Shown piece after piece: positions 44,850 to 53,720 of a DNA stretch of 64,000 nucleotides. A program made the position numbers and the translations under genes. Positions within the stretch are counted from its first letter, which is position 1. Every line of letters starts with the position of its first letter. Below the pieces are notes generated by a model. That model worked only from the letters and a program-made list of their open reading frames with translations, was not told the origin of the DNA and did not search any database. Source of the stretch: Metapseudomonas sp043392685 (lineage in GTDB: Bacteria; Pseudomonadota; Gammaproteobacteria; Pseudomonadales; Pseudomonadaceae); assembly GCA_043392685.1 (NCBI GenBank), contig JBHZGM010000010.1, one strand, 5' to 3'.

Positions 44850-44866
44850 TTGCGAAACACTCGCAA
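44850..44866. promoter_or_regulatory. Inverted repeat upstream of the siderophore operon
   Basis: TTGCGA-N5-TCGCAA, 20 bp before the Fur box. Possible site for a second regulator of the siderophore operon. Confidence 0.45.
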
Positions 44867-44885
44867 TACGCCTTTACATTTCATT

Positions 44886-44904
44886 TACAACGATTATCAT
44901 TTGC
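44886..44904. promoter_or_regulatory. Fur box of the siderophore operon
   Basis: TACAACGATTATCATTTGC, with the GATTATCATT core agreeing with the Fur consensus GATAATGATAATCATTATC at most central positions. It lies 27 bp before the aldolase start codon in an A+T-rich stretch. Confidence 0.7.
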
Positions 44905-44930
44905 AAACGCTTATTAATAATTGGATTGCC

Positions 44931-45701
44931 ATGATTCGTCAGTCCCCCGTCCTTGAACGATTGGATCAAGGCGGTTTCGTCTTCGGTCTGCTCAATTCCG
45001 TCCCCTCTCCCCTGCTCTGCGAGATGATCGCCCACGCGGGTTATCACTTCGTGATCCTCGACATGGAGCACCTGTTGCGCTCCGGGGATGAGCTGATGCA
45101 TTGCCTGCGCGCCTGCGAGTCGGCCGGCATTTCGCCCTGGCTGCGCGTGCCGGAAGTCGACGCCAAGCTGATCGGCCGTGCGCTGGACGCCGGCGTAGAA
45201 GCCATTGTGCTACCGCGCGTCGAAAACGCCGAAGAAGTCGCGCGCGCGGTTTCGGCCGCATTCTTTCCGCCCCGGGGCACGCGCGGCATCACCGGCGGCA
45301 GGGTGACCGGCTTCGGCCGCCTGCCCCTGGCGTCCTATATCGAAAGAGCCAATCAGGCACGCCCCATCGTACCGATGATCGAAAGCACGGCCGGCGTTCA
45401 AGCCCTGCCTGAAATCCTTCAGTTGTCCGGGATCGGCATGGTCCTCGAAGGTGCGCTTGATCTGGCCCTTGACCTCCAGCTGGGCCCCGACCCGCTGCAT
45501 CCGCGCGTCTGGCAGAGCCTTCAGGACATGGCGCAAGCCTGCATCGCCGCAGGTGTCCCGTTCTGCGCCAATCCGCGTACCCCGGAACAACACCGGCATT
45601 GGCAGGCACTGGGCATTCGAAGCTACCTGGCCGGCGAAGACCGCGGCCTGCTGCATGGCGCGCTCAAGGCACGCCTGGCCAGCCTTCAACCGTCCCCCTG
45701 A
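44931..45701 (+). CDS. HpcH/HpaI-family aldolase, probable SbnG-like citrate supplier
   Basis: TIM-barrel aldolase/citrate-lyase family protein of 256 residues. Visible segments are FVFGLLNSVPSPLLCEMIAH, HFVILDMEHL, AIVLPRVENAEEVARAV, ARPIVPMIES (metal Glu) and MVLEGALDLALDLQLG (metal Asp). In staphyloferrin B synthesis the relative SbnG makes citrate from oxaloacetate and acetyl-CoA. The ATG at 44931 is used because the Fur box lies just before it; upstream in-frame starts would span the box. It precedes the pvs-like genes by 268 bp and probably supplies citrate for the siderophore. Catalysis is inferred. Confidence 0.82.
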   Translation: MIRQSPVLERLDQGGFVFGLLNSVPSPLLCEMIAHAGYHFVILDMEHLLRSGDELMHCLRACESAGISPWLRVPEVDAKLIGRALDAGVEAIVLPRVENAEEVARAVSAAFFPPRGTRGITGGRVTGFGRLPLASYIERANQARPIVPMIESTAGVQALPEILQLSGIGMVLEGALDLALDLQLGPDPLHPRVWQSLQDMAQACIAAGVPFCANPRTPEQHRHWQALGIRSYLAGEDRGLLHGALKARLASLQPSP

Positions 45702-45969
45702 AACCTGAAGCAGTCTGGATGACAACGGCATGTCAGTTATGCGCCCTTCCCCGTGGTTTCCCACTACTGAAGATCGAACCCATTCCGCGGTATCGACTCG
45801 CCAGCCCACGCCCGGACGCTTCTTGAGCCCGGGCATCAGCAACCGCTTCTAACCCACACCCGCACGCTCCAATTGCCTGCCGTCGCCAGCCCTCGCGGCT
45901 TGCCGGCAGGCGCCCCAAAACCGTCGTCCGATCGTCCGGAGGGACGATCTCTGCCCGCAGGAGGCTTCC
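45702..45969. other. Gap between the aldolase and pvsA
   Basis: 268 bp with no gene. No second Fur box or terminator was recognised, so read-through from the Fur-controlled promoter is possible but not proven. Confidence 0.5.
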
Positions 45970-47169
45970 ATGCAACGCCCGCTCGTGATCCTGACCCACA
46001 TCGTCCACCCCGCCATCACCGAGGGATTCCTTCCAGCCGCGCGCAAACGCGGGCTGCCGATAGTGCTGATCAGTGATCACGCCCAGGCGCACAGACGTGC
46101 GCTGGCCTCAGCCGGTCATCCTGCCGAAGGCCTAGAAATCCTCGAGTGCGACGTGTTCAACCCGCTTGCCGTGATCGAGCTGCTCAACGCCCACGGCCTG
46201 CGCCCGCAGGCCGTGTTCTGCAACAGCGATCACCTGCAGACGGCCACCGCCCTGGTGGCAGAAACCTTCGGCTGTCCCGGCAAGGACTGGCAGCTGTGCT
46301 ACGCCGCCAAGAACAAGGCGGCGATGCGCGAACGCCTGCAGCGGCTCGGCCTCCCCGGCCCGTGGTTCCACGTCCTCACGGCTGGCGGCAAGGTGCCCGC
46401 CGATGCGCCCTTCCCCCTGGTCGCCAAGCCTCGCGAGGGCGTCGCCAGCCTCGACGTGCGCCTGTGCCACAGCGCCGACGAACTGAACGCCTACTGCGCT
46501 CAGTTCTGGCAACACAATCCCGGCCGCGCGCTGCTGCTGGAGGCCTATCTGGAAGGCCCGCTGTTCACCCTGGAAACCCTCGGCGACGGCCAGCGCCTGC
46601 GTGCCATCGGCGGCTTCGACGTGACCCTTTCGCCGCCACCGTATTTCGTCGAGCTGGCCGCGCGCTGGAACGGCCAGCTCTGCCGTGAACACCGCGCCGC
46701 GGCCCTGGCCCAGGTGGCTGCGTTCGGCATCAATTTCGGAGTCTGCCACAGCGAATTCATCCTCACCGCCCAGGGGCCCGTGCTGGTGGAAATCAACTAC
46801 CGCAGCATCGGCGACGGCCGCGAGTTCCTCCTTGACCGCCTGCTGCCGCAAGGCTGGTTCGATCGCATCCTCGCCCTGCACCTGGGCGAGCCGCTGGCGG
46901 ATGCCCATGACAGTGGCGCCGAGGCCCTGGTGCATTACCTGGTGGCCGAACGGGCCGGCCGCCTGCTGGAAGCCCCCGGCAGCTTCCAGCACGAGTACGA
47001 CGGCCACTGGAGCGACTACCGCGCCCTGCACCAGCCAGGCGACGAAATCCGCCTCAGCAATTCCAACAAGGATTACCTCGGCGTCCTGCGGCTTATCGCG
47101 CCCAACGCCAGCCGCCTGGACGCACGCCTGGCCACCGCCCTGGCCGACCTGCGCTGGGTGCTGGCATGA
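45970..47169 (+). CDS. pvsA: ATP-grasp ligase of vibrioferrin-type siderophore synthesis
   Basis: ATP-dependent carboxylate-amine ligase fold, 399 residues. Segments typical of ATP-grasp enzymes are FPLVAKPREGVASLDVRLCH (nucleotide-binding Lys), ALLLEAYLEGPLFTLETLGD and VLVEINYRSIGDG (Mg2+ and ATP ligands). AGGAGG precedes the ATG. In Vibrio, PvsA works with two NIS synthetases and a decarboxylase to join alanine, ethanolamine, citrate and 2-oxoglutarate into vibrioferrin. It overlaps pvsB by 4 bp (ATGA). Assignment combines family and exact gene order. Confidence 0.82.
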   Translation: MQRPLVILTHIVHPAITEGFLPAARKRGLPIVLISDHAQAHRRALASAGHPAEGLEILECDVFNPLAVIELLNAHGLRPQAVFCNSDHLQTATALVAETFGCPGKDWQLCYAAKNKAAMRERLQRLGLPGPWFHVLTAGGKVPADAPFPLVAKPREGVASLDVRLCHSADELNAYCAQFWQHNPGRALLLEAYLEGPLFTLETLGDGQRLRAIGGFDVTLSPPPYFVELAARWNGQLCREHRAAALAQVAAFGINFGVCHSEFILTAQGPVLVEINYRSIGDGREFLLDRLLPQGWFDRILALHLGEPLADAHDSGAEALVHYLVAERAGRLLEAPGSFQHEYDGHWSDYRALHQPGDEIRLSNSNKDYLGVLRLIAPNASRLDARLATALADLRWVLA

Positions 47170-48944
47170 GCCGCGTCGCCAGCAGCGCAGACAAGGCGTC
47201 GATCGCCCTGCGCATCATCGACTGCTGCCTGCGCGAAGACATCCGCGGTCTGCTCAGCCAGGGCCAGGTGCGCGAGATTCCAGCCGAGCTGGCCAGCCAC
47301 TGGCCGCAAGCCCCGGCGCAGGACTGGCTCTGCGTCAGCCACCTGGGCAGCGGCGAGCTCTGGCTGCCACTGCGCCGCGGCGGCCCCCTGCAGGCCTGGA
47401 GCGCCAAAGCCGACGCCTGGCTCTGGCGCCGCGAGGACGAGGTCCGCATCGAACAGGGCTATGACCTTTGGCTCGAACACCTCGGCCAGGGCCTGGACCC
47501 CGATAGCCTGGCGCGCTTCGCCGCCTATCGTGACGAGGCCGACTGCGCCGCCCTGCATCGCGGCCTCTGCCGCGAGGCCTACCAGGCACAGGCAGGCAGC
47601 CTGGCCAAGATCCTCGATGAAGCGTCCTGGGGCCAGCGGCTGCTCGGCATCGACCGCATCGCCAGCTACCTCGACCACCCCTTCTACCCCACAGCCCGCG
47701 CCAAGAGCGGCTTCGACCAGGCCGCCCTGCAAGGCTACGCGCCGGAATTCGCCCCGCGCTTCACCCTCAACTGGCTGGCCGTCCCGAAAAGCGATCTCAG
47801 CCTCAGCAGCCCGGCGCCGGCCCATTGGCCGAGCTTCGGTGAACTCGGCCTGGACGCGGGCCTGGCCGCCAGTCACGCCCTGCTGCCCGTGCATCCGCTG
47901 ACCTGGCCGCTGCTGGAGCAATACGGCCTGCCCGCAGGCTGCATCAAGGCCCCGCGCAGCGCCCTGCTAGTGGAACCGACGCTCTCCGTGCGCACCCTGG
48001 TCTGTGTTGAGCACCCGCACTGCCACATCAAGCTGCCCCTGCTGGTCAGCACCCTCGGCGCCCGCAACCTGCGGCTGATCAAACCGAGCACCTTGTACGA
48101 CGGCCACTGGTTCCAGACCACCCTGCAAGCGCTCGCCGCGCGCGACCCGGAGCTGGGCCGGCGCTACCTGCACGTGGATGAGCGGCATGGCGGGCACGCC
48201 GGGGAACACAAGCACCTGGCCTACATCGTCCGGCGCTACCCGGCCGAACTGGCCGAGGCCACCCTGGTACCGGTCGCCGCCCTGGCCAGCCCGCTGCCGG
48301 ATGGCCGGCTGTTCGTCGAAGCGCTGGTCGAGCGCTTCCATGCCGGCGACCTGCAGGGCTGGCTGACCGATTACCTCGACCTGCTGCTGCACGTGCATCT
48401 GCGCCTGTGGCTGCGCTACGGCATTGCCCTGGAAGCCAACCAGCAGAACGCTGTGCTCATCCTGCAGGATGGCCGGCCCATGCGCCTGCTGATGAAGGAC
48501 AACGACGCCGCACGCCTCTGGCCCGAACGCTTTGCCCGGGCCTGCCCCGACCTCGCGAGCCTGCCCGCCGCGCTGCGGGACGAACGCATTCGCGTAGCCG
48601 ACAGCCAGCCGCTGGCGGAAATGTTCTGCACCATCACCTTGCAGCTGAACATGGTCGCCCCGCTGGAGGCGATCGCCGATGCCGGCCTGGCATCGCGCGA
48701 AACGCTCTACGCGACCCTGCGCCAGCGCCTGCTCACCTGCATCGAGCAGCTGGAGAGCCAGGGCCTGGACTGCGGCGAGGCCAGGGACTTCCTGCTGGAC
48801 AGCCCGACCCTGCCGGTGAAGTACTTGCTGAGCGCCGGCAGCCTGTTCAGCAAGGCACAGTCCGGGGCGCGGGACATCAACAAGTTCTACGGCTACAGCG
48901 CGGCGAACTTCCTGCTGGAGGCTCAACCATGCCGCGCCGACTGA
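47166..48944 (+). CDS. pvsB: NIS (IucA/IucC) siderophore synthetase, PvsB-like
   Basis: NRPS-independent siderophore synthetase of 592 residues, joining a carboxylate to an amine or alcohol through acyl-adenylate. Family motifs: LDHPFYPTARAKSGF (substrate/ATP loop), LLPVHPLTWPLLEQ, LLVEPTLSVRTLV (S/T-x-R) and HCHIKLPLLVSTLGARNLRL (Lys of the K-x-x ... T motif), plus LEANQQNAVLIL in the C-terminal ferric-iron-reductase-like FhuF domain. Overlaps both neighbours, so the genes are translated as a unit. Confidence 0.85.
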   Translation: MSRVASSADKASIALRIIDCCLREDIRGLLSQGQVREIPAELASHWPQAPAQDWLCVSHLGSGELWLPLRRGGPLQAWSAKADAWLWRREDEVRIEQGYDLWLEHLGQGLDPDSLARFAAYRDEADCAALHRGLCREAYQAQAGSLAKILDEASWGQRLLGIDRIASYLDHPFYPTARAKSGFDQAALQGYAPEFAPRFTLNWLAVPKSDLSLSSPAPAHWPSFGELGLDAGLAASHALLPVHPLTWPLLEQYGLPAGCIKAPRSALLVEPTLSVRTLVCVEHPHCHIKLPLLVSTLGARNLRLIKPSTLYDGHWFQTTLQALAARDPELGRRYLHVDERHGGHAGEHKHLAYIVRRYPAELAEATLVPVAALASPLPDGRLFVEALVERFHAGDLQGWLTDYLDLLLHVHLRLWLRYGIALEANQQNAVLILQDGRPMRLLMKDNDAARLWPERFARACPDLASLPAALRDERIRVADSQPLAEMFCTITLQLNMVAPLEAIADAGLASRETLYATLRQRLLTCIEQLESQGLDCGEARDFLLDSPTLPVKYLLSAGSLFSKAQSGARDINKFYGYSAANFLLEAQPCRAD

Positions 48945-50074
48945 TCGCCAGCGTTCTGCTTGGCCACTACCTCTCCGCCTTTACGGCCCTGGGCATTCCG
49001 CTGTACCTGCCGCGCATCCTCGCCGATCTGGCGCCGGATGCGCCGGCCTGGAGCATCGGCGTGCTGTTCATCCTGCCGACCCTGTGCACCGCCCTGGCTG
49101 CGCCGCTCTGGGGCCAGCTGGCTGACCGCCATGGCTGCCGACTGTCGCTGCTTCGCGCCCATGCCGGACTTTGCGCCGGATTCCTGCTGGCCGGCTTCAG
49201 CCCCAACCTCACGGTGTTCGTGCTGGCACTGGTGATCCAGGGCACCTTTGGCGGCGCCATGGCGGCATCCAATGCCTACCTGGCCACCCAGCTCAAGGGC
49301 GGCAGCCTCTCCCGGGCGCTGAACTGGACCCAGTATTCGGCACGCCTGGCGATGATCAGCGGGCCGATCCTGCTTGGCCTGCTCACGGCCAGCGGCATGG
49401 GCCTGGAGCTCTACCGGACGCTGGCCTGGCTGCCGCTGCTGGCCTTCGTGCTGATCCTGCTGCTGCCGGCCGATGCGCCCCGGCGCCAGGCCGGTGCCAA
49501 TGCCAGGGGCGAGCAGCCCGGGCGGATGCCGGACGACCTGCCGCGCCTGCTGGCGGTGCAATTCCTGTTCAGCTTCGCCATGGTGGTGACCTTCCCCTAC
49601 TTCGTCCCCTACGGCGAAGCGCTAGGGCTGCGCAACGATGCGCTCATCGGCCTGCTCTACAGCCTGCCGCACCTGGTCTACCTGCTGGCCCTGCCGTGGG
49701 CCCAGCGCCAGGCCGCCAACCTGCTCCTGCCGGGCCTCGCCCTGCTGGCCCTGGCCAACGCCCTGCAATTCTGGACCAGCCAGCCCGAGTCGCTGTTCGC
49801 GCTGCGCCTGCTCAGCGGCGCCGGGATGCTGCTGGGCTTCATCGGCCTGCATCGCTGCCTCAGCCAGCGCAGCCGCCACGGCGGCGTCGGGCGTCTATTC
49901 GGCTGGTATGACTCCAGCGGCAAATGGGCCGGCGCTGCCGCCGGCGCCAGCGCAGGTCTGGTCAGCCAGAGCTGCGGCATCGCCTCCCCCTTCCTGGTCG
50001 CCAGCCTGGCCGCCGTCGCGGCGCTGGTACTGGCGCGTCCCTTGCTCACCGCCACGCGGGAGATAACTGCATGA
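48929..50074 (+). CDS. pvsC: MFS siderophore exporter, PvsC-like
   Basis: Inner-membrane efflux protein of 381 residues with about eleven or twelve spans. It begins MPRRLIASVLLGHYLSAFTA, has the MFS loop GQLADRHGCRLSLL after span 2, and a central cytoplasmic loop (PADAPRRQAGANARGEQPGR). It shares its position between the two NIS synthetases with PvsC of Vibrio, which exports vibrioferrin. The ATG at 48929 lies 16 bp inside the end of pvsB; ATGA overlap with pvsD follows. Confidence 0.83.
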   Translation: MPRRLIASVLLGHYLSAFTALGIPLYLPRILADLAPDAPAWSIGVLFILPTLCTALAAPLWGQLADRHGCRLSLLRAHAGLCAGFLLAGFSPNLTVFVLALVIQGTFGGAMAASNAYLATQLKGGSLSRALNWTQYSARLAMISGPILLGLLTASGMGLELYRTLAWLPLLAFVLILLLPADAPRRQAGANARGEQPGRMPDDLPRLLAVQFLFSFAMVVTFPYFVPYGEALGLRNDALIGLLYSLPHLVYLLALPWAQRQAANLLLPGLALLALANALQFWTSQPESLFALRLLSGAGMLLGFIGLHRCLSQRSRHGGVGRLFGWYDSSGKWAGAAAGASAGLVSQSCGIASPFLVASLAAVAALVLARPLLTATREITA

Positions 50075-51822
50075 ACCTTGCGAACAATCTGGCTTCCCTT
50101 CACGAACGCACGCTCGACGGCGATGCCCAGCGGCACGCCATCGAATGCCTGATCAATTGCTACCTGCGCGAGTACGCGCTGCCCCGTGGCGAGGCCAGCC
50201 TCGACGCCCGGGATCACGACCTGCCAATGAGCTTGCGCCAGCTCGCCGGCAAGCGCGTGTGTATCCACCTGCCGGCGGGACGCCTGGCCCTGCTGGCCGA
50301 CCGCACCAGCGTGCTCGGCCGCTGCCGTTTCGTCAGCGCGCCCTACTACAAAGGCAACGGCCAAGGCTGGCGCCCCCTTGGCGCCCTGGAGCTGGCGCAC
50401 CTGCTGCTCGCCCCGCTGACCAGCGGCGAACGCCATGGCGAGCTGATGCAACAGATCGGCAACAGCCTGCACATCACCCGCACCTTCCTGCGCCACGTCG
50501 TACCTGCCAACCAGCAACCAGACGACAGCCTGTTGCGTTCGGAGCAGCACCAGGTATGGGGCCACGCCTTGCACCCGACGCCCAAGAGCCGCGAGGGCGT
50601 GGACCTGGATGCGCTGCTGGCCTGCTCACCCGAAGTAGGCGCCTGCTTCGCCCTGCATTGGTTCCGTGTCGACCCGGCCCTGGTTCGCCATCAGGGCAAC
50701 GACCCGCGCGACACCCTGCGACAGCTCAGCGGCGGTGACGACCTCTACCCCTGCCACCCCTGGGAAGTGCAGCGCATTCTCGCCAATCCGCTGGTGCAGC
50801 GGGCACAGGCACAGGGGCTGATGGAGTACCTCGGCGCCCAGGGCCTCGCGCTTTACCCCACCTCATCGGTGCGGACCCTGTACCACCCGGATCTGGAGTA
50901 TTTCCTCAAGTTCTCGGTGCACGTGCGGCTGACCAATTGCGTGCGCAAGAACGCCTGGTACGAGCTGGACAGCGCCGTTGCCCTGACCCGCTTGCTGACG
51001 CCGGTCATGGACGAACTGGCCGAGGCGCGGCCGGGTTTCGAGCTGATGCCCGAGCCCGCCGCCAGTACCCTCGACCTCAGCGCCCTGGGCGATCCGGAAG
51101 CGGCCCGCGACGTCACCGAATGCTTCGGCATCCTCTACCGACGGAACCTGGATCCGGCGCGCCGCGCTGCGCTCCAGCCGCAGGTGGCCATGGCGCTGTT
51201 CACCTGGGACCTGCACGGCCACAGCGTATGCCGCCAGCGTGTACGCCAGTGTGCCGAACGCCTTGGCCTGTCCCCGGCTCAGGCCACCCTGCTCTGGCTG
51301 GAGCGCTACGCCGACCTGCTGCTTGGCGGTGTGCTGCACTGCCTGTTCCGCCATGGCGTGGTACTGGAGCCGCACCTGCAAAACACCGTCCTCGGCTTCG
51401 ACGCCGACGACCTGCCCAGCCGCGTCTGGGTCCGCGACCTGGAGGGAACCAAGCTGGTCCCCGAGCATTGGCCGCAGTCGCGCCTGGAGCACCTCGACGA
51501 GCGCACCCGCGCCTCCCTTTACTACAGCGCCGACAAGGCCTGGAAGCGATTCGCCTACTGCGCCCTGGTGAACAACCTGGGCGAAGCGATTTTCCACCTC
51601 TCCGACGGCCAGGCCGCACTGGAACAGCGCCTGTGGCAGCGCGTCGGCCAGCAGTTGGAGCAGCTCTGCGAGGAACTCGGTCACCCGGAGCCGTTGCGCG
51701 GCCTGTGCGCCGGTGCGGCGTTGCCCAGCAAGGAAAACTTCATGACCCGCCTGATGCAGCGCGCCGACCGCGACGCCGGCTACACCACCCTGCCCAACCC
51801 CTTCTGCGGAGCCCGCCCATGA
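50071..51822 (+). CDS. pvsD: NIS (IucA/IucC) siderophore synthetase, PvsD-like
   Basis: Second NIS synthetase, 583 residues. Motifs: HALHPTPKSREG (the H-P-x-x-K loop), LYPCHPWEVQRIL, LYPTSSVRTLY and FLKFSVHVRLTNCVRK (K ... T-N-x-R), then RHGVVLEPHLQNTVLGFD and a C-terminal domain ending near NPFCGARP. In Vibrio PvsD couples serine to citrate. Start overlaps pvsC by ATGA; its stop overlaps pvsE by ATGA, so expression is tightly coupled. Confidence 0.87.
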   Translation: MNLANNLASLHERTLDGDAQRHAIECLINCYLREYALPRGEASLDARDHDLPMSLRQLAGKRVCIHLPAGRLALLADRTSVLGRCRFVSAPYYKGNGQGWRPLGALELAHLLLAPLTSGERHGELMQQIGNSLHITRTFLRHVVPANQQPDDSLLRSEQHQVWGHALHPTPKSREGVDLDALLACSPEVGACFALHWFRVDPALVRHQGNDPRDTLRQLSGGDDLYPCHPWEVQRILANPLVQRAQAQGLMEYLGAQGLALYPTSSVRTLYHPDLEYFLKFSVHVRLTNCVRKNAWYELDSAVALTRLLTPVMDELAEARPGFELMPEPAASTLDLSALGDPEAARDVTECFGILYRRNLDPARRAALQPQVAMALFTWDLHGHSVCRQRVRQCAERLGLSPAQATLLWLERYADLLLGGVLHCLFRHGVVLEPHLQNTVLGFDADDLPSRVWVRDLEGTKLVPEHWPQSRLEHLDERTRASLYYSADKAWKRFAYCALVNNLGEAIFHLSDGQAALEQRLWQRVGQQLEQLCEELGHPEPLRGLCAGAALPSKENFMTRLMQRADRDAGYTTLPNPFCGARP

Positions 51823-53003
51823 GCCTTCCCGCGCGTATCACCGCTGCCATCGACAAACTTCGGGGCAACCGCCGCGACCCGCTGTGTGCCTACCTGTATG
51901 ACCTGCCAGCCCTGGAGCAGCGCGTGCGTGCCATGCGCGCCGTGCTGCCCGCGGGCTGCGAACTTTTCTACGCCGCCAAGGCCAACCCGGAAGTCCCCAT
52001 CCTGCGCACCCTGGCACCGCTGGTGGATGGATTCGAGGCCGCTTCCGGCGGCGAACTGGCCTGGCTGCATGAGCACTGCCCGGGCCAGCCGCTGATCTTC
52101 GGCGGCCCCGGCAAGCTCGACAGCGAATTGGATGCCGCGCTGGACTGCCGGATCGACGCCTTCCACGTGGAGAGCGTGCACGAATTGCGGCGCCTGGCGC
52201 GGCTCGCCGCTGTACGGGGCCTACGTGCCCCGGTGCTGCTGCGGCTCAACCTGAAGCTGGCCGAGGCACCGGACAGCCGTCTGGTGATGGGCGGCAAGCC
52301 CACGCCTTTCGGCCTCGATGAAGACGCACTGGACGAAGCCCTGGCACTGCTGCGCCAGGAGCCCGCCCTGGAGCTCAAGGGCCTGCATTTTCACCTGCTC
52401 TCCCACCAGCTGGACGTGGCGGCCCACCTGCAGCTGATCCGCGCCTACTGCCAGACGTTCCGCCGCATCTGCCGCGAGCAGGATTTGCAGCTTCCGCTAC
52501 TGAACGTGGGCGGTGGCATGGGCATCAACTATCAGCACCCCGAAAGCTCCTTCGACTGGCCGCGTTTCTGCCAGGGCCTGGCCGGGATACTGGCGGAGGA
52601 AGGCATGGCGGACACCCGCATCCGCTTCGAAATCGGCCGCTTCATCAGCGCCGCCTGCGGCTACTACCTGATGCAGGTGCTCGACATCAAACGCAACCAC
52701 GGCCAGTACTTCGCCGTCGCCCGTGGCGGCACCCACCACTTCCGCACCCCGGCCGCCCAGGGCCACGACCACCCCTTCGTGGTACTGCGCGGCGAGCGCG
52801 CAGCGGACCTGCAAGACCAGGCGGTCACCCTGGTCGGCCAGTTGTGCACGCCAAAGGACGTATTGGCCCGCCAGCACCCCGTCAACGAACTTGCCGTCGG
52901 CGATCTGCTGGTGTTCACCCACGCGGGCGCCTACGCCTGGAATATCTCTCACCAGAGATTTCTGATGCATGAGCCGCCGGAAATGATCTTCCTTGCGGAG
53001 TGA
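51819..53003 (+). CDS. pvsE: PLP-dependent decarboxylase, PvsE-like
   Basis: Fold-type III decarboxylase related to diaminopimelate and ornithine decarboxylases, 394 residues. The PLP lysine is Lys54 in FYAAKANPEV, the phosphate-binding loop is LNVGGGMGINY, the EIGRFISAACGYYLMQV segment is typical, and the second-subunit Cys lies in GQLCTPKDVL. In vibrioferrin synthesis PvsE turns citryl-serine into citryl-ethanolamine. Last gene of the operon; neither a TonB-dependent receptor nor uptake genes follow. Confidence 0.87.
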   Translation: MSLPARITAAIDKLRGNRRDPLCAYLYDLPALEQRVRAMRAVLPAGCELFYAAKANPEVPILRTLAPLVDGFEAASGGELAWLHEHCPGQPLIFGGPGKLDSELDAALDCRIDAFHVESVHELRRLARLAAVRGLRAPVLLRLNLKLAEAPDSRLVMGGKPTPFGLDEDALDEALALLRQEPALELKGLHFHLLSHQLDVAAHLQLIRAYCQTFRRICREQDLQLPLLNVGGGMGINYQHPESSFDWPRFCQGLAGILAEEGMADTRIRFEIGRFISAACGYYLMQVLDIKRNHGQYFAVARGGTHHFRTPAAQGHDHPFVVLRGERAADLQDQAVTLVGQLCTPKDVLARQHPVNELAVGDLLVFTHAGAYAWNISHQRFLMHEPPEMIFLAE

Positions 53004-53058
53004 CGGTCGGCATTGCTTTCCGCTTCCTGCCACACCGGGGCCAGCCACACATCCAGAG

Positions 53059-53223
53059 AGGCATGACTGGCGGCGCTGGAATGTCAGCGCCGCGGCGCGT
53101 GAATTGGGCATGTCACGCCCGACCCTGTATCGCTGGATGAAACTGCATCACATCGTGAGGGGTGACTCACGACGGGGAGGTATGAGTCATCCTGAAACAA
53201 CCAGCGCTCTGAAACATGGCTGA
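53059..53223 (+). pseudogene. C-terminal Fis-type HTH remnant of a transcriptional activator
   Basis: The frame reads RHDWRRWNVSAAARELGMSR then PTLYRWMKLHHI, ending at 53223 after about 22 unrelated residues. NVSAAARELGMSRPTLYR is the helix-turn-helix of Fis-type C-termini in sigma-54-dependent AcoR-like activators. The central AAA domain and the N-terminus are missing, so it is the stump of a lost gene. No start codon with a good ribosome-binding site is seen. Confidence 0.6.
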
Positions 53224-53270
53224 AGCGCTGGGGCAGCGGTTCCAGCAACACTTGCCGCAGACGTGGCCAA

Positions 53271-53720
53271 TCAGATCGAACAGGACGTGAGCCCGTTCTT
53301 CTCCAGGTAGCGCTGGTGTTCCTCCTCAGCAGGCTCGAAGCGCCCCACGGGGAGGATGACGGTGGCAATGGGCCGCGGGAAACGACCGGACTCCTCCTGA
53401 CGCCTGAGCGCGTCCCGGGCGGCTGCGGCCTGCTGCGGCGAATGGGTGAAGATGACGGAGCGGTATTTCACACCTATGTGTTCGCCCTGCCGGTCCCGCG
53501 ATGTCGGGTCATGCAGCCCCCAGAAGGCTTCGACCAGCGCCGGATAGGTGAGGCGCCGGGGATCGAAGTCCACCTGCACCACCTCGATCAGGGGCTCCTC
53601 GCGGCCCGCTTCGCTGGCGTAGCCGACGCGGGTGTCCTGCACGCCTTCGAGGCTGCGCAAGGTGGCTTCGGCCTGCCAGAAGCATCCGGCACCAAAGGTG
53701 GCGCGTTCCCATTCGCTCAT
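53271..53720 (-). CDS. msrA: Peptide-methionine (S)-S-oxide reductase, MsrA type
   Basis: Reduces methionine-S-sulfoxide with thioredoxin, in the cytoplasm. The 149-residue product has GAGCFWQAEATLRSLEGV (catalytic Cys13 in G-C-F-W), GYASEAG, EVVQVDFDP and the family's FWGLHDPTSRDRQGEHIG with RSVIFTHS. It is shorter than many MsrA proteins at both ends but all active-site motifs are present. The start overlaps the homocysteine methyltransferase stop by 4 bp, so it is last in that operon. Confidence 0.88.
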   Translation of the reverse strand: MSEWERATFGAGCFWQAEATLRSLEGVQDTRVGYASEAGREEPLIEVVQVDFDPRRLTYPALVEAFWGLHDPTSRDRQGEHIGVKYRSVIFTHSPQQAAAARDALRRQEESGRFPRPIATVILPVGRFEPAEEEHQRYLEKNGLTSCSI

